Of a DNA stretch of 64,000 bases, positions 9,102-18,425 are shown one piece after another; position 1 is the stretch's first letter; the number at the start of each line of letters is the position of its first letter. The notes beneath the pieces are model-generated. The model saw nothing but the letters and a program-made list of their open reading frames with translations. It searched no databases and was not told where the DNA came from. The stretch comes from Lachnoclostridium sp. UBA5890 (GTDB taxonomy: Bacteria > Bacillota > Clostridia > Lachnospirales > Lachnospiraceae). Both the position numbers and the translations under genes were made by a program. The stretch covers positions 34,235-98,234 of the forward strand of contig DJEU01000040.1 in assembly GCA_002431395.1 (NCBI GenBank), written 5' to 3'.

Positions 9102-10775
9102 ATGAGTGAGAAAAGACAACAGACATCCCAGGGAAGCGATTTTTTAAAGCAGGGAAGCATCCTTGCTATGGCATCCCTGATCGTGCGCTTTATTGGTATG
9201 ATCTACCGAATCCCCATGTCCAATATACTGGGAGAAGAGGGCAATGGTATTTATGCCGTTGCAGTGGACGTATATGATATTGTGTTGATTGTTTCCTCTT
9301 ACAGTATTCCGCTGGCATTATCGAAGATTATTGCTGCCCAGAGCATACAAAAGCAATACAAGAATACCGGAAAAACTTTCCGGCTGACTCTTTTATTTGC
9401 CGTGGTTTCCGGCGGCTTGTTTGGCATCCTTTTGTTTGCCGGCTCCGGTTTTATCGAGACACATATTTATCCGGATTATGCCGGAGTCAGATATCCGCTC
9501 CGCATATTGGCGCCGACGATATTTATCGTCGCTCTTTTGGGAGTGTTCCGTGGATTCTTCCAGGGCAAGAAGACTATGATCCCGACAGCAGTATCTCAGG
9601 TTGTAGAGCAGATTGTCAATGCCATTGTGAGTGTGGCAGGTGCCTATTACCTTATGAAATGGAACGCAGACAGTCCGTTTAAAAGTGGCTGGGGTGCTGC
9701 CGGTGGTACACTCGGAACGTGTATGGGTGCCTTTTTTGCTCTCCTTCTGGTGGGATTTGTTTATTGGATCTATCGCCCAATCCAGAATAAGCTGGAGCGG
9801 AAAGATGAGACCAAACAATTGTATTCTGCAACCCATATTTACCGTATGCTGATCATGACGATCCTTCCGGTTATTTTAAGCCAGACGGTGTATCAGATCA
9901 GCGGCCTGGTGGACTATTATCTATTTGGAAGTGTACTTGGCGGCAAGGGGATTGACTCTGTTACGATCAAGTCGATGGTCGGAATGTACAGTTCCAAATA
10001 CCGTCTTTTGACGACACTGCCAATCGCAATCTCGACATCCATTGCGTCTTCGATGATTCCAAGTGCAGTAGCCGCCTATACAAAACGGGATGAAAAACTT
10101 TTAAATGACAATATTTCCTCCGGAATTAAATTTAATATGATTATTGCTTTCCCATGTGCGATTGGATACACGGTGATCGGGCAGGGACTGATCCGCATGC
10201 TGTTTCCGTCATCGGATTATATTACTGGTGGTAAATTGATGCTTGCCGGCTCTGCCGCTATTATCTTTTATGCTATTTCCAATGTGACAGGTGGCGCACT
10301 GCAGAGTATTGACAAAATGCGTCTGCCGGTGATCCATTCGGCAATCTCGCTTGTCATTCACATCGGCATCGTAGTGGCACTTTTGCATGCGACAGAACTT
10401 AATGTCTATGTTTTAGTCATTGGAAATGTGACATTTCCAATTGTTGTAAGCGCGTTGAATGTATTGGCATTAAAACGGTATATTCCGACCTTTGAAGTGA
10501 AACCACTTACGACATTTGGGGTACCGCTTTCTGCCAGTCTGTGGATGGGCGTCGCAGTAGCAATCGTATATACGCTTATCAATCGCCTGTGTCTGATATT
10601 TTTAGGTGGTTATATGGCAAATGCGCTGGCATCGTTAGTATCCGTCGCCGTCGGCGCGTTGGTATTCTTCTGGATGTTTTTATCGCTGAAGGGAATGACC
10701 AAGCAGGAATTGTTTGACTTCCCGATGGGGCGTAAATTATATCTCATTGCCAGAAAATTACGACTTATGGAATAG
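9102..10775 (+). CDS. Polysaccharide biosynthesis / lipid-flippase family protein (MurJ/SpoVB-like)
   Basis: A 557-residue polytopic membrane protein with about 14 hydrophobic segments. The N terminus (FLKQGSILAMASLIVRFIGMI) and FRGFFQGKKTMIPTAVSQVVEQ are typical of the MOP superfamily branch that includes SpoVB, YtgP and MurJ-type flippases. These move lipid-linked cell-wall or polysaccharide precursors across the membrane. Whether this one serves lipid II or a sporulation substrate cannot be decided from sequence. AAAGGAA precedes the ATG. Its last 18 bases overlap the 3' end of the convergent D,D-carboxypeptidase gene, so antisense transcription at this junction is likely. Confidence 0.88.
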   Translation: MSEKRQQTSQGSDFLKQGSILAMASLIVRFIGMIYRIPMSNILGEEGNGIYAVAVDVYDIVLIVSSYSIPLALSKIIAAQSIQKQYKNTGKTFRLTLLFAVVSGGLFGILLFAGSGFIETHIYPDYAGVRYPLRILAPTIFIVALLGVFRGFFQGKKTMIPTAVSQVVEQIVNAIVSVAGAYYLMKWNADSPFKSGWGAAGGTLGTCMGAFFALLLVGFVYWIYRPIQNKLERKDETKQLYSATHIYRMLIMTILPVILSQTVYQISGLVDYYLFGSVLGGKGIDSVTIKSMVGMYSSKYRLLTTLPIAISTSIASSMIPSAVAAYTKRDEKLLNDNISSGIKFNMIIAFPCAIGYTVIGQGLIRMLFPSSDYITGGKLMLAGSAAIIFYAISNVTGGALQSIDKMRLPVIHSAISLVIHIGIVVALLHATELNVYVLVIGNVTFPIVVSALNVLALKRYIPTFEVKPLTTFGVPLSASLWMGVAVAIVYTLINRLCLIFLGGYMANALASLVSVAVGALVFFWMFLSLKGMTKQELFDFPMGRKLYLIARKLRLME

Positions 10776-11954
10776 TTTCTTTGTCAGTGCGAGAAGATAG
10801 TCTGTAAACCCGGCTGCCGGGATATCTTTCGATGCGACAAGGGCAACAGAACCGATTTTTTTATCCTTTTCATAATAATCAACAGAACCGACAGGGGCAC
10901 CTTTTTTCAGGGGTGCCTTTTGTGCGTCAAAATAACTGATTTTTCTTGTCGGAGCAGCGGAAGAATCTTCATTTTTCAGAAGATAAGAAAAGGTGCTTTT
11001 CGGAACCGGAGCTACCTGAGTCTCCTTGCCTCCCTGAACCGGAACCGGCTTCAATGCCTGTGCAATGTCCGTATCGCGGTAAATATGGCAGTTGGCAAAA
11101 CCGTAGTCAAGAAGAGCCTGCGCTTCGGAAAAACGCTTTTTGTGATCTGGCGCAGCCATGATAACGGCGATAAGATCCATATCATCGCGGCGAGCACTGG
11201 CACTTAGGCAGTATTTTGCTTTGGACGTGGAACCGGTTTTAAGACCGGTGATTCCATCGTAAAAGCGGACTAGTTTATTGGTGTTAGTCAGACCAAACTC
11301 GGTTTCGCCTTTTTTCGTCTTATGGATGATCGTGTCCATCCAAACGGTAGAATAATTGCTGATCTCCGGATGCTTTGTGATCAATTCACGAGACATAAGC
11401 GCGACATCATAAGCACTCGAAAAATGGCCGGATTCAATATTATCGTCGAGACCGGTGCAATTTTTAAATTGTGTATGCTTCATGCCGAGAGCGACCGCTT
11501 TTTCATTCATTTTTTTCACAAAGGCTTCTTCGGAACCGGCGATCTTTTCTGCCATTGCGACAGCGGCATCGTTTGCACTCGCAATCGAGATGCATTTGAT
11601 CATCGTATTGACCGTTTGCGTTTCGTTTGGCTCTAAAAAGACCTGAGAACCGCCCATGCTTGCAGCATATTCGCTGACAGAGACCGGCGTTTCCAATGTC
11701 AATTTGCCATTATCCAGCGCTTCAAAGATCAAAGTAAGCGTCATGATCTTTGTAATGCTGGCGGGAACCAGTTCTTTATTCTTATCTTTTTCGTAGATAA
11801 TATCTCCGGTAGAACCCTCAATCAATACGGCAGAAACGGCGCTGATGTCTACAGCACCTCCGGAAGCCGTTTTTTCTTCTGCCAGAGCACTTCCGGAAAT
11901 TGTAAACAGAAGAGCGGACAGACAGACGAAAAATAAAGTGAGACGTAATTTCAT
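10758..11954 (-). CDS. D-alanyl-D-alanine carboxypeptidase (DacF-like, first paralog)
   Basis: Serine peptidase S11 enzyme that removes the terminal D-alanine from peptidoglycan stem peptides outside the cell. A signal peptide covers residues 1-25 (cleavage near ALA-EE). The three catalytic motifs are present: S66-ITK, S126-A-N and K239-TG. A C-terminal beta domain (PBP5_C, ending near AALVASKDIPAAG-type sequence) follows. Total length 398 is normal. AGGACGG precedes the ATG. A second S11 gene lies 3 kb away on the same strand with only distant similarity. The 3' end overlaps the flippase gene convergently by 18 bases, without an obvious terminator between. Confidence 0.93.
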   Translation of the reverse strand: MKLRLTLFFVCLSALLFTISGSALAEEKTASGGAVDISAVSAVLIEGSTGDIIYEKDKNKELVPASITKIMTLTLIFEALDNGKLTLETPVSVSEYAASMGGSQVFLEPNETQTVNTMIKCISIASANDAAVAMAEKIAGSEEAFVKKMNEKAVALGMKHTQFKNCTGLDDNIESGHFSSAYDVALMSRELITKHPEISNYSTVWMDTIIHKTKKGETEFGLTNTNKLVRFYDGITGLKTGSTSKAKYCLSASARRDDMDLIAVIMAAPDHKKRFSEAQALLDYGFANCHIYRDTDIAQALKPVPVQGGKETQVAPVPKSTFSYLLKNEDSSAAPTRKISYFDAQKAPLKKGAPVGSVDYYEKDKKIGSVALVASKDIPAAGFTDYLLALTKKLFHKS

Positions 11955-12017
11955 AATATAACCGTCCTATCATTTTTTATGCTATATATTATGCACAGAT
12001 ACGAGAAAACATACCGG

Positions 12018-12338
12018 TTATTTGACGACCGTTACTTTACAACGGTAACATTTTTTATTTGAGATCACTTGGATGATGGCGACCCCGGTCCGCCTGCCTG
12101 TGATTTTTCCAAAGGGGGAAACACTGGCGATATGGGGGGCGGTGGAATAATAGCGTACCGGTTTTTTCGAATGTTGCAAATGAACGTACGCAGTTTTTCC
12201 AACTTTTAATGTAAGAGCAGTGGCGGTCAATTTCCGCTTCGGAATGATGGGTTTGTAATATGCGAGACGGGTGTGGGGGTAAAGAAAATAGGCGCACAAT
12301 ACAAGGAGAAGAATAACAGTAACTTTTTTCATGGACAT
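12018..12338 (-). CDS. Small exported protein with one bacterial Ig-like (BIG2-type) domain
   Basis: A 106-residue protein. Residues 1-20 are a hydrophobic signal or anchor. The rest resembles a single BIG2 fold: KLTATALTLKVGKTAYVHL, then ASVSPFGKITGRRTGVAIIQV and a final KCYRCKVTVVK strand. Such domains mediate surface adhesion or act as spacers. It is short and lies between the D,D-carboxypeptidase gene and glnN on the same strand. The ribosome site is weak. The second Met (12332) is an equally good start. A real gene is likely because the domain is complete, but its function is unknown. Confidence 0.7.
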   Translation of the reverse strand: MSMKKVTVILLLVLCAYFLYPHTRLAYYKPIIPKRKLTATALTLKVGKTAYVHLQHSKKPVRYYSTAPHIASVSPFGKITGRRTGVAIIQVISNKKCYRCKVTVVK

Positions 12339-12376
12339 CTCAAAAAAAGGGGATTACTTTATTTTATGCAGAAAAA

Positions 12377-12413
12377 GAAGCCGCAAACATAGAAAATACT
12401 ACATTTGCGGCTC
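12377..12413 (-). terminator. Rho-independent terminator after glnN
   Basis: On the minus strand AGCCGCAAA...TAG pairs with CTA...TTTGCGGCT around a short loop with a 2x2 internal mismatch, followed by TTCTTTTTC. It lies just past the glnN stop. Confidence 0.75.
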
Positions 12414-12438
12414 GGTTATTTATAACTATATTGAATGA

Positions 12439-14550
12439 TTATACTTCAAAAATCAAATCTCCATAAGAAGGTACCGGCCAGTATTTTTTATCAACAAGCA
12501 TTTCCAACTCATCGATCGGAGCTCGGAGCTCGGACATAGCACTAAATACAATGTCGCGATAGAATTCAGCCTGCTCTTTTCCTTCTTCCATTGCACAGCC
12601 CTTGTCGGTTGCTTCGATCAAAGTGTTCAAAGCACTCTGTGCTTTGGCAAGGAGTGCAGAACATTTGGTAAGAAGTTCTGTCTGAACGGAAACGGTAGCT
12701 TCCGGACAAGCACTCTTAATCTGATTTACAGAATCTGCCAAACTTGTTGTGTATTTGATGATTGAAGGGATGTACTGTTTTGCAGCCATCTCGATCATCG
12801 TTTTTGCTTCAATATTGATTGCTTTTGCGTATGTCTCGTAGTTGATCTCGGCACGGGATTCCAATTCTACTTTTGTCAATACGTTCTGGCGTTCAAACAT
12901 TTCGATTGTTTTAGGATCTACGAGAGAAGCAGTAGCATCTACCATTGTTTTTACATTTGGAAGACCACGGCGTTCAGCCTCAGCAACCCATTCGTCGGAA
13001 TAACCATTTCCGTTGAAGATAACTTTCTGATGTTCTTTCAATGTCTTCTGGATCAGAGCATCGACAGCAGAATCAAAGTCTGCAGCACCGGCAAGTTCGT
13101 CTGCCATGCCTTCCAAAACATCAGCAACGGCAGTGTTCAATACCGTGTTTGCACCAGCGATGGACATGGAAGAAGCCACCATGCGGAACTCAAATTTGTT
13201 ACCTGTGAAAGCAAATGGTGATGTACGGTTACGGTCAGTAGCATCCTTCTTAACCGGAGGAATGGAACTTACACCGATATCCATTTTCTCGCCTTTGATA
13301 CTGTGAGTAGCAGTACCGGTAGCGATAATCTGCTCTACGATATCCTCAAGCTGTTCGCCAAGGAAGATAGAGATGATTGCCGGAGGTGCCTCGTTTGCAC
13401 CAAGACGGTGGTCGTTTCCTGGGTTGGATGCAGACATACGGAGCAGGGCAGCATTTTCATCAACTGCTTTAATGACAGCAGCCAGGAACAAAAGGAACTG
13501 TTTGTTGTCATGTGGAGCAGAACCCGGATTTAATAAGTTAATGCCGGTGTTGGTAACGATAGACCAGTTGTCGTGTTTACCGGAACCATTGATGCCAGCA
13601 AATGGTTTTTCATGAAGAAGACATTCCAAGCCGTGACGGCGGGCCACTTTCTTCATGGTCTCCATAACGATCTGGTTGTGGTCGGTTGCAATGTTTGCTG
13701 TATTATAGATAGGAGCCATCTCGTGCTGTGCAGGAGCTACCTCGTTGTGCTGTGTTTTGGAAAGAATCCCCAATTTCCACAATTCGATGTTCAGGTCTTT
13801 CATGTAACCTGCCTGACGCTCGCGGATGGTACCAAAGTAGTGATCATCCAGTTCCTGTCCTTTTGGAGGCATTGCTCCAAACAAAGTACGGCCGGTAAAG
13901 ATCAAGTCGTCACGTTTCAGATACTGATCATGGTCGACTAAGAAATATTCCTGCTCAGGTCCTACGGAACAAGAAACTTTTGTTACATCTTCATGTCCGA
14001 ACAAATGCATGATGCGGACAGCCTGTTTGCTGATTGCTTCCATGGAACGAAGAAGAGGAGTTTTTTTATCCAATGCTTCTCCGGTGTAAGAACAGAATGC
14101 GGTAGGAATACAAAGTGTCACACCGATTTCATCTTCACGAAGAAATGCCGGAGAGGTACAATCCCATGCTGTATATCCTCTTGCCTCAAATGTTGCACGG
14201 AGTCCGCCGGATGGGAAAGAAGAAGCATCCGGTTCTCCTTTTACCAATTCTTTGCCGTTAAATTCCAAAACAGCATGTGACTCGGAATCAGCTCCAAGGA
14301 AAGAATCCTGTTTTTCTGCGGTCACGCCGGTCATTGGCTGGAACCAGTGAGTATAATGTGTAGCGCCATTTTTAAGAGCCCATTCTTTCATGCCGTGTGC
14401 CACAACGTTTGCGACTTCCGGTGTAAGCTCTTCGCCACTTTCAATTGTTTTTTTCAAAGCCTGGTACGTTTTCTTTGGAAGGTATTCCTGCATGACTTCG
14501 TCATTAAATACCTTTGTTCCAAATACATCTGAAATTACATTTGTTTCCAT
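12439..14550 (-). CDS. glnN: Glutamine synthetase, type III
   Basis: Makes glutamine from glutamate, ammonia and ATP; the type III enzyme is a large dodecamer common in anaerobes. The 703-residue length is characteristic. Visible family motifs include VSCSVGPEQEYFLVD, ETMKKVARRHGLECLLHEKPFAGINGSGKHDNWS (active-site region, split here by description), and NPGNDHRLGANEAPPAIIS. GGAGG six bases before the ATG at 14550 decides the start. Upstream in-frame ATG codons (14631, 14592 and others) lie in the 5' leader after the promoter and lack ribosome sites. It is transcribed alone, between its own promoter and terminator. Confidence 0.96.
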   Translation of the reverse strand: METNVISDVFGTKVFNDEVMQEYLPKKTYQALKKTIESGEELTPEVANVVAHGMKEWALKNGATHYTHWFQPMTGVTAEKQDSFLGADSESHAVLEFNGKELVKGEPDASSFPSGGLRATFEARGYTAWDCTSPAFLREDEIGVTLCIPTAFCSYTGEALDKKTPLLRSMEAISKQAVRIMHLFGHEDVTKVSCSVGPEQEYFLVDHDQYLKRDDLIFTGRTLFGAMPPKGQELDDHYFGTIRERQAGYMKDLNIELWKLGILSKTQHNEVAPAQHEMAPIYNTANIATDHNQIVMETMKKVARRHGLECLLHEKPFAGINGSGKHDNWSIVTNTGINLLNPGSAPHDNKQFLLFLAAVIKAVDENAALLRMSASNPGNDHRLGANEAPPAIISIFLGEQLEDIVEQIIATGTATHSIKGEKMDIGVSSIPPVKKDATDRNRTSPFAFTGNKFEFRMVASSMSIAGANTVLNTAVADVLEGMADELAGAADFDSAVDALIQKTLKEHQKVIFNGNGYSDEWVAEAERRGLPNVKTMVDATASLVDPKTIEMFERQNVLTKVELESRAEINYETYAKAINIEAKTMIEMAAKQYIPSIIKYTTSLADSVNQIKSACPEATVSVQTELLTKCSALLAKAQSALNTLIEATDKGCAMEEGKEQAEFYRDIVFSAMSELRAPIDELEMLVDKKYWPVPSYGDLIFEV

Positions 14551-14620
14551 AGTTTCCTCCATTCCGGCATGTGCTGCCATAAAAATTTTCATATTCAAAT
14601 GTGCCTGCAATCCTTTATCC

Positions 14621-14648
14621 ATTATACACAAAAATTTCGTTTGTGCAA
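14621..14648 (-). promoter_or_regulatory. Sigma-A promoter for glnN
   Basis: On the minus strand TTGCAC (complement of 14643-14648) and a perfect TATAAT (complement of 14621-14626) are separated by 16 bases. The start of transcription would give a leader of about 65 bases. Confidence 0.75.
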
Positions 14649-14653
14649 TAAAT

Positions 14654-14689
14654 AAAAAAAGGGCATCCTCAAAAAATGAGAACGCCCTT
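14654..14689 (-). terminator. Rho-independent terminator after the second D,D-carboxypeptidase gene
   Basis: AAGGGCGTTCTC pairs imperfectly with GAGGATGCCCTT around an ATTTTTT loop on the minus strand, followed by seven T. It ends the transcript from 16021 just before the glnN promoter. Confidence 0.85.
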
Positions 14690-14791
14690 GTTCTGCTTTA
14701 ACACAAAATCATCATATCATGTTTCAAAAAAAAAGTAAAGAGTTTTTTTGATTTTTTTTTCGAAAGTTTAAAAACAAAAATGTTTATATAA

Positions 14792-16021
14792 TTATTTCTT
14801 GCAAAAAAGCGATAAAAATTCGTCAATAACTTCATATATAATGTGTGAAAATGTGATTTTCTCGACAGAGGCTGACGGATAAACCGGATAGGAGGCGTAT
14901 ACGCTGCCGTTGATCCGGCATTCGATCGTTCCGACAGGATCCGAGGTGCTGACCGGTGCCGTGACTGACCCGGGAAGCCGGTAATGGATTTCAAGCGTTT
15001 CAAAGGATGCCAGCGGAAGCGTAATCGGTTCCGGGACAAAGAGAAATACCTGATTTTCGATGCCGTCAGAAACACGAAGAGGTATTTTGCTGAAATCTTG
15101 AAAAGAGATCTTTTGTTTTTTAAAGTGTGTAAAGCCATAATCCATCAGCGCCTTTGTGTCGGCCCATTTGCGGTTCTTATCCGGGGGCCAGCCGCTGGCA
15201 AGGACACAGCTGGTAAGCGTGAGATTTTCCCGCTTTGCAGCTCCGACAAAGCAATAGCCGGCTTTTCCGGTGAAACCGGTTTTGATTCCCAAGGCTCCGT
15301 TGTAAGAGGTAAGAAAGGCATCGTGATTGGTCAACGAATACGAATGACCTTTTTTATCCGAGATCGTTTTGGAGGGTGTCTGAATGATCTTCAGGAAATC
15401 TTTGTTTTGGCAGACGTAGGAAGCAAGCCGGCACATATCTGCCGGTGTGCTCTGATGGCCATCTGCATCCAGTCCGTTGGGCGTTACGAAATGGGTAGCG
15501 GTCAAGCCGAGTTCTGCCGCTTTTTGGTTCATTTTATCGGCAAAGCCTTCGACAGAGCCGCCAACGTGCTCGGCGACTGCGACCGCCGTGTCATTGTGGG
15601 ATTCCAGCATAAGGGAGTGCAGGAGATCATTCATGGCAAAAGAACTGCCTTTTGAAGCCCCTAAGTGTACTTTTGGCATGGAAACGGCACGGGAAGAGAA
15701 AGAAACTTCTTCCGATGGAGAACTTTGTTCCAAAGCAAGAAGGCAGGTCATAATCTTAGTCGTACTTGCCATCGGACGAGGCGTCTGCTCCTCTTTTCCG
15801 TAAAGAACACGGCCGCTTTCCGCATCCATCAGACAGGCTCCGGAGGCAAAGAGAGAGAGCGGCTTTGGCGCGTCGGAGGAGGCTGAGATCCGGTCGTCAG
15901 TAAGAGAAAAGTCAGGAATTACAGTACTTTTCTTCAGAGGATGTGCATACATATAGCAGACGATCAAAAAAAGGATCCCTGCCAAAAGGGAGAAGCAGAT
16001 CAGAAGTTTTGAATGTTTCAA
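14792..16021 (-). CDS. D-alanyl-D-alanine carboxypeptidase (second paralog)
   Basis: Second S11 peptidase, about 409 residues, acting on peptidoglycan outside the membrane. A hydrophobic segment at residues 6-25 is a signal or anchor. Catalytic motifs: MASTTK near residue 87-90, SHN in LESHNDTAVAVAEHV, and GIKTGFTGKAGYC. GGGAGG upstream is followed by two adjacent TTG codons; the one at 16021 has the better six-base spacing, the one at 16024 is the alternative. No ATG start fits the signal peptide. Compared with the paralog at 10758 it lacks an evident PBP5_C-like sequence match but has a similar C-terminal beta region. Terminator at 14654-14689. Confidence 0.92.
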   Translation of the reverse strand: MKHSKLLICFSLLAGILFLIVCYMYAHPLKKSTVIPDFSLTDDRISASSDAPKPLSLFASGACLMDAESGRVLYGKEEQTPRPMASTTKIMTCLLALEQSSPSEEVSFSSRAVSMPKVHLGASKGSSFAMNDLLHSLMLESHNDTAVAVAEHVGGSVEGFADKMNQKAAELGLTATHFVTPNGLDADGHQSTPADMCRLASYVCQNKDFLKIIQTPSKTISDKKGHSYSLTNHDAFLTSYNGALGIKTGFTGKAGYCFVGAAKRENLTLTSCVLASGWPPDKNRKWADTKALMDYGFTHFKKQKISFQDFSKIPLRVSDGIENQVFLFVPEPITLPLASFETLEIHYRLPGSVTAPVSTSDPVGTIECRINGSVYASYPVYPSASVEKITFSHIIYEVIDEFLSLFCKK

Positions 16022-16133
16022 CAAAGACCTCCCATTAATACTTTATATTATTTTGTATCTATCCTATGAAACTTTACATTATTTAATGCGTAAAAAATTC
16101 ATGTAAATGTTTTGTAAAATGTTAAAATTATTG

Positions 16134-16162
16134 TTGCTATTTTTTCAAAAAAGCATTACAAT
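16134..16162 (+). promoter_or_regulatory. Candidate promoter of the sodium-pump decarboxylase operon
   Basis: TTGCTA (16134-16139) and TACAAT (16157-16162) are 17 bases apart. A 16-bp palindrome lies just downstream at 16178-16193. Confidence 0.5.
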
Positions 16163-16177
16163 TACAATTGGAAAAAA

Positions 16178-16193
16178 TTTTGTTTTAACAAAA
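16178..16193 (+). promoter_or_regulatory. Palindrome downstream of the promoter, possible operator
   Basis: TTTTGTT-TT-AACAAAA is a perfect inverted repeat placed about 10 bases after the expected transcription start and 30 before the first start codon. The position suits a repressor site. No regulator gene is adjacent. Confidence 0.35.
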
Positions 16194-16223
16194 CATAACT
16201 ATAAAAAAGTGGAGGACTGCAGT

Positions 16224-17600
16224 ATGAGTAATTCAGCAAAAATGTCAGCAAGACAGAGAATTGAATCTCTTGTTGACGCAAACAGTTTTGTTGAGATCGG
16301 TGCTCTTGTAACAAAGAGAAATACAGATTTCAACATGCAGGAAAAAGCAGTGCCAGCTGATGGTGTCATTACAGGTTATGGAGTGATCAACTCCGGACTG
16401 GTATATGTTTACAGCCAGGATGTAACCGCGATGAATGGTTCTGTCGGTGAAATGCACGCAAAGAAGATTGCCCGTCTTTATGAGATGGCGATGAAAGCAG
16501 GTGCACCTGTGATCGGATTGATCGATTGTGCCGGTGTACGTGTTCAGGAAGCCGTAGATGCATTGGCTGGATTTGGTGAGATTTACATGAGTAAAGTCAA
16601 AGCAAGTGGTGTAATTCCACAGATCAGTGCTATTTTAGGCTCATGTGGAGGAGGAGTGGCGGTATCGACACTTCTGAGCGACTTCACTTTTATGGAAGCA
16701 GAAAATGGAAAATTGTTTGTCAATTCTCCAAATGCCATTGATGGAAACCGCGTAGAAGCTTGTGATACAGCAAGTGCAGCATTCCAGGCAGAAGCAGGAA
16801 ATGTTGATTTTGTCGGCGAAAATGAAGCAGACGTACTTGCTCAGATCCGCAATTTGATCGAGGTACTTCCGGCAAACTATGAGGATGTGGCAGCAAATGA
16901 AGTAGAAGATGACATGAACCGTGTGATTCCGAATTTCGAAAGTTTGATCGGTGATCCTGTGGCAGCATTGACACAGATCGCAGATGCGAACGTATTTATC
17001 GAGACGAAAAAGGATCATGCAAAAGATATGATCACCGGATTTATGACTCTTGGTGGTGTGACAGTAGGTGCTTTGGCAAACAGTGCAGAGCAGACACTTT
17101 CTACTGCAGGATGCCGTAAAGCAGAGAAGTTCATCTATTTCTGTGATGCATTCGGAATTCCGATGATCACACTTACAAATGTAAAGAAATATGCTTCTTC
17201 CATGGAAGAAGAAAAGACCATCGGACAGGCTGTAGCAGATCTGACATGTGCTTTTGCCAGCGCAGAGAGTGCGAAAGTGAATGTAATTACCGGTGAAGCT
17301 TACGGAAGTGCCTATGTAGCAATGAATTCAAAACATATCGGAGCAGATCTTGTTCTTGCTCTTGAAAATGCCAAAGTCGGCGTGATGGATGCCAAGAGTG
17401 CGGTTTCCGTTATGTATGAAGATGATATTAACAAAGAGGCAGATAAACTTGCCGCTTTGGATGAAAAAACAAAAGAGTTTGAGGAGATGCAGTGTAAGGC
17501 CTCAATCGCAGCAAAACGCGGCTATGTAGATAATATTATCGAGGGCTCTGAGATCCGCAAACAGTTGATCTATGCAATGCAGATGTTCGGAATGAGGTGA
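16224..17600 (+). CDS. Carboxyltransferase-domain protein (methylmalonyl-CoA decarboxylase alpha / transcarboxylase 12S-like)
   Basis: A 458-residue protein of the biotin-dependent carboxyltransferase family (crotonase fold), which transfers carboxyl between a CoA ester and biotin. Seen: two half-domains; oxyanion glycines in ILGSCGGGVAVST and in GAYGS-like ITGEAYGSAYVAM; the early SARQRIESLVD segment. It is about 50 residues shorter than typical MmdA and its N-terminal CoA-site region is reduced, so the CoA ester used is uncertain. GGAGG eight bases before the ATG at 16224 decides the start; the frame upstream to 16107 is AT-rich non-coding sequence. It leads an operon with pump gamma, biotin carrier, pump beta and an OadA-type subunit. 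Confidence 0.88.
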   Translation: MSNSAKMSARQRIESLVDANSFVEIGALVTKRNTDFNMQEKAVPADGVITGYGVINSGLVYVYSQDVTAMNGSVGEMHAKKIARLYEMAMKAGAPVIGLIDCAGVRVQEAVDALAGFGEIYMSKVKASGVIPQISAILGSCGGGVAVSTLLSDFTFMEAENGKLFVNSPNAIDGNRVEACDTASAAFQAEAGNVDFVGENEADVLAQIRNLIEVLPANYEDVAANEVEDDMNRVIPNFESLIGDPVAALTQIADANVFIETKKDHAKDMITGFMTLGGVTVGALANSAEQTLSTAGCRKAEKFIYFCDAFGIPMITLTNVKKYASSMEEEKTIGQAVADLTCAFASAESAKVNVITGEAYGSAYVAMNSKHIGADLVLALENAKVGVMDAKSAVSVMYEDDINKEADKLAALDEKTKEFEEMQCKASIAAKRGYVDNIIEGSEIRKQLIYAMQMFGMR

Positions 17601-17604
17601 TAGG

Positions 17605-17982
17605 ATGATAGTATTAGCAGCGACAGCGCAAGTGGCAGAAGAATATACGACGATTCCGCAGGCTCTCGTCAATACTGTTATCGCTATGGGAACGGTGTTT
17701 CTTGTACTGATCCTGATCAGTTTTATCATTTCTTTGTTTAAATTTATTCCTGTTTTGATGGATAAACTGACGAAGAAAGAAGAACCGGTACAGCCCGCAG
17801 TACAGGATCAGCCGGCACCGGCACCAAAGCCTGCAGCAGTGCAGACACCGGCAGCACCGGCGGATGATACACAGCTGATTGCCGTGATCACAGCAGCGGT
17901 TGCAACAGCCATGGAAGAGGACGGAGTTTCCGTACCAGCTGATGGATTGGTAATCCGTTCCATCAAAAAGCGTTCGTATTAA
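17605..17982 (+). CDS. Sodium-pump decarboxylase gamma subunit (OadG family)
   Basis: A 125-residue single-pass membrane protein. The segment at about residues 15-47 (ALVNTVIAMGTVFLVLILIS) is the OadG membrane anchor. A Pro/Ala-rich linker and a short cytoplasmic tail (AVATAMEEDGVSVPADG) follow. In known decarboxylases gamma holds the alpha and beta subunits together. The ATG follows AGGTGATAGG and starts 5 bases after the previous stop, so the genes are cotranscribed. Confidence 0.9.
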   Translation: MIVLAATAQVAEEYTTIPQALVNTVIAMGTVFLVLILISFIISLFKFIPVLMDKLTKKEEPVQPAVQDQPAPAPKPAAVQTPAAPADDTQLIAVITAAVATAMEEDGVSVPADGLVIRSIKKRSY

Positions 17983-18013
17983 TTTGAAATATATCTTTTA
18001 GGAGGAAAAATTC

Positions 18014-18397
18014 ATGAAAACTTATACAATTACCGTAAATGGAACGGCTTATGATGTTACCGTAGAAGAGACAGCAGGCGGCGCAGCTCCTGCACCTGCA
18101 GCAAAAGCAGCCCCAGCGGCTCCGGCGCCAGCAGCAGCTCCTGCCCAAGCGGCTCCAGCAAAAACAGCAGGCGGCGCAGCAGGATCCGTAGAGATCAATG
18201 CACCGATGCCTGGTAAGATCCTAGATGTAAAAGCACAGCCTGGTGCAAGCGTTTCCCGCGGAGACGTTGTTTTGATCCTTGAGGCTATGAAGATGGAAAA
18301 TGAAGTCGTAGCACCACAGGATGGAACCATCGCAAGTATCAATGTAAATGTTGGTGATATGGTAGAGCCAGGAGCAGTTTTGGCCACAATGAACTAG
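18014..18397 (+). CDS. Biotin carboxyl carrier protein of the sodium-pump decarboxylase
   Basis: A 127-residue carrier that moves carboxybiotin between the carboxyltransferase and the membrane pump. The N-terminal 15 residues (MKTYTITVNGTAYDVTVEE) are family-typical. An Ala/Pro-rich flexible linker covers about residues 22-55. The biotinyl domain ends in EAMKMEN, with the biotin-accepting lysine at 93, 34 residues from the end as usual. AGGAGG lies upstream of the ATG. The carrier is a separate gene rather than fused to the alpha subunit, which lacks a biotin domain. Confidence 0.95.
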   Translation: MKTYTITVNGTAYDVTVEETAGGAAPAPAAKAAPAAPAPAAAPAQAAPAKTAGGAAGSVEINAPMPGKILDVKAQPGASVSRGDVVLILEAMKMENEVVAPQDGTIASINVNVGDMVEPGAVLATMN

Positions 18398-18425
18398 TAT
18401 ATAGACATAAGAACGGAGGATTAAG

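Noticed and set aside
14551..14631. N-terminal extension of glnN from ATG 14631
   Set aside because: The promoter at 14621-14648 would overlap it, and GGAGG clearly places the start at 14550.
16107..16223. N-terminal extension of the carboxyltransferase gene
   Set aside because: The stretch is AT-rich, holds the promoter and palindrome, and lacks a ribosome site; GGAGG marks the ATG at 16224.
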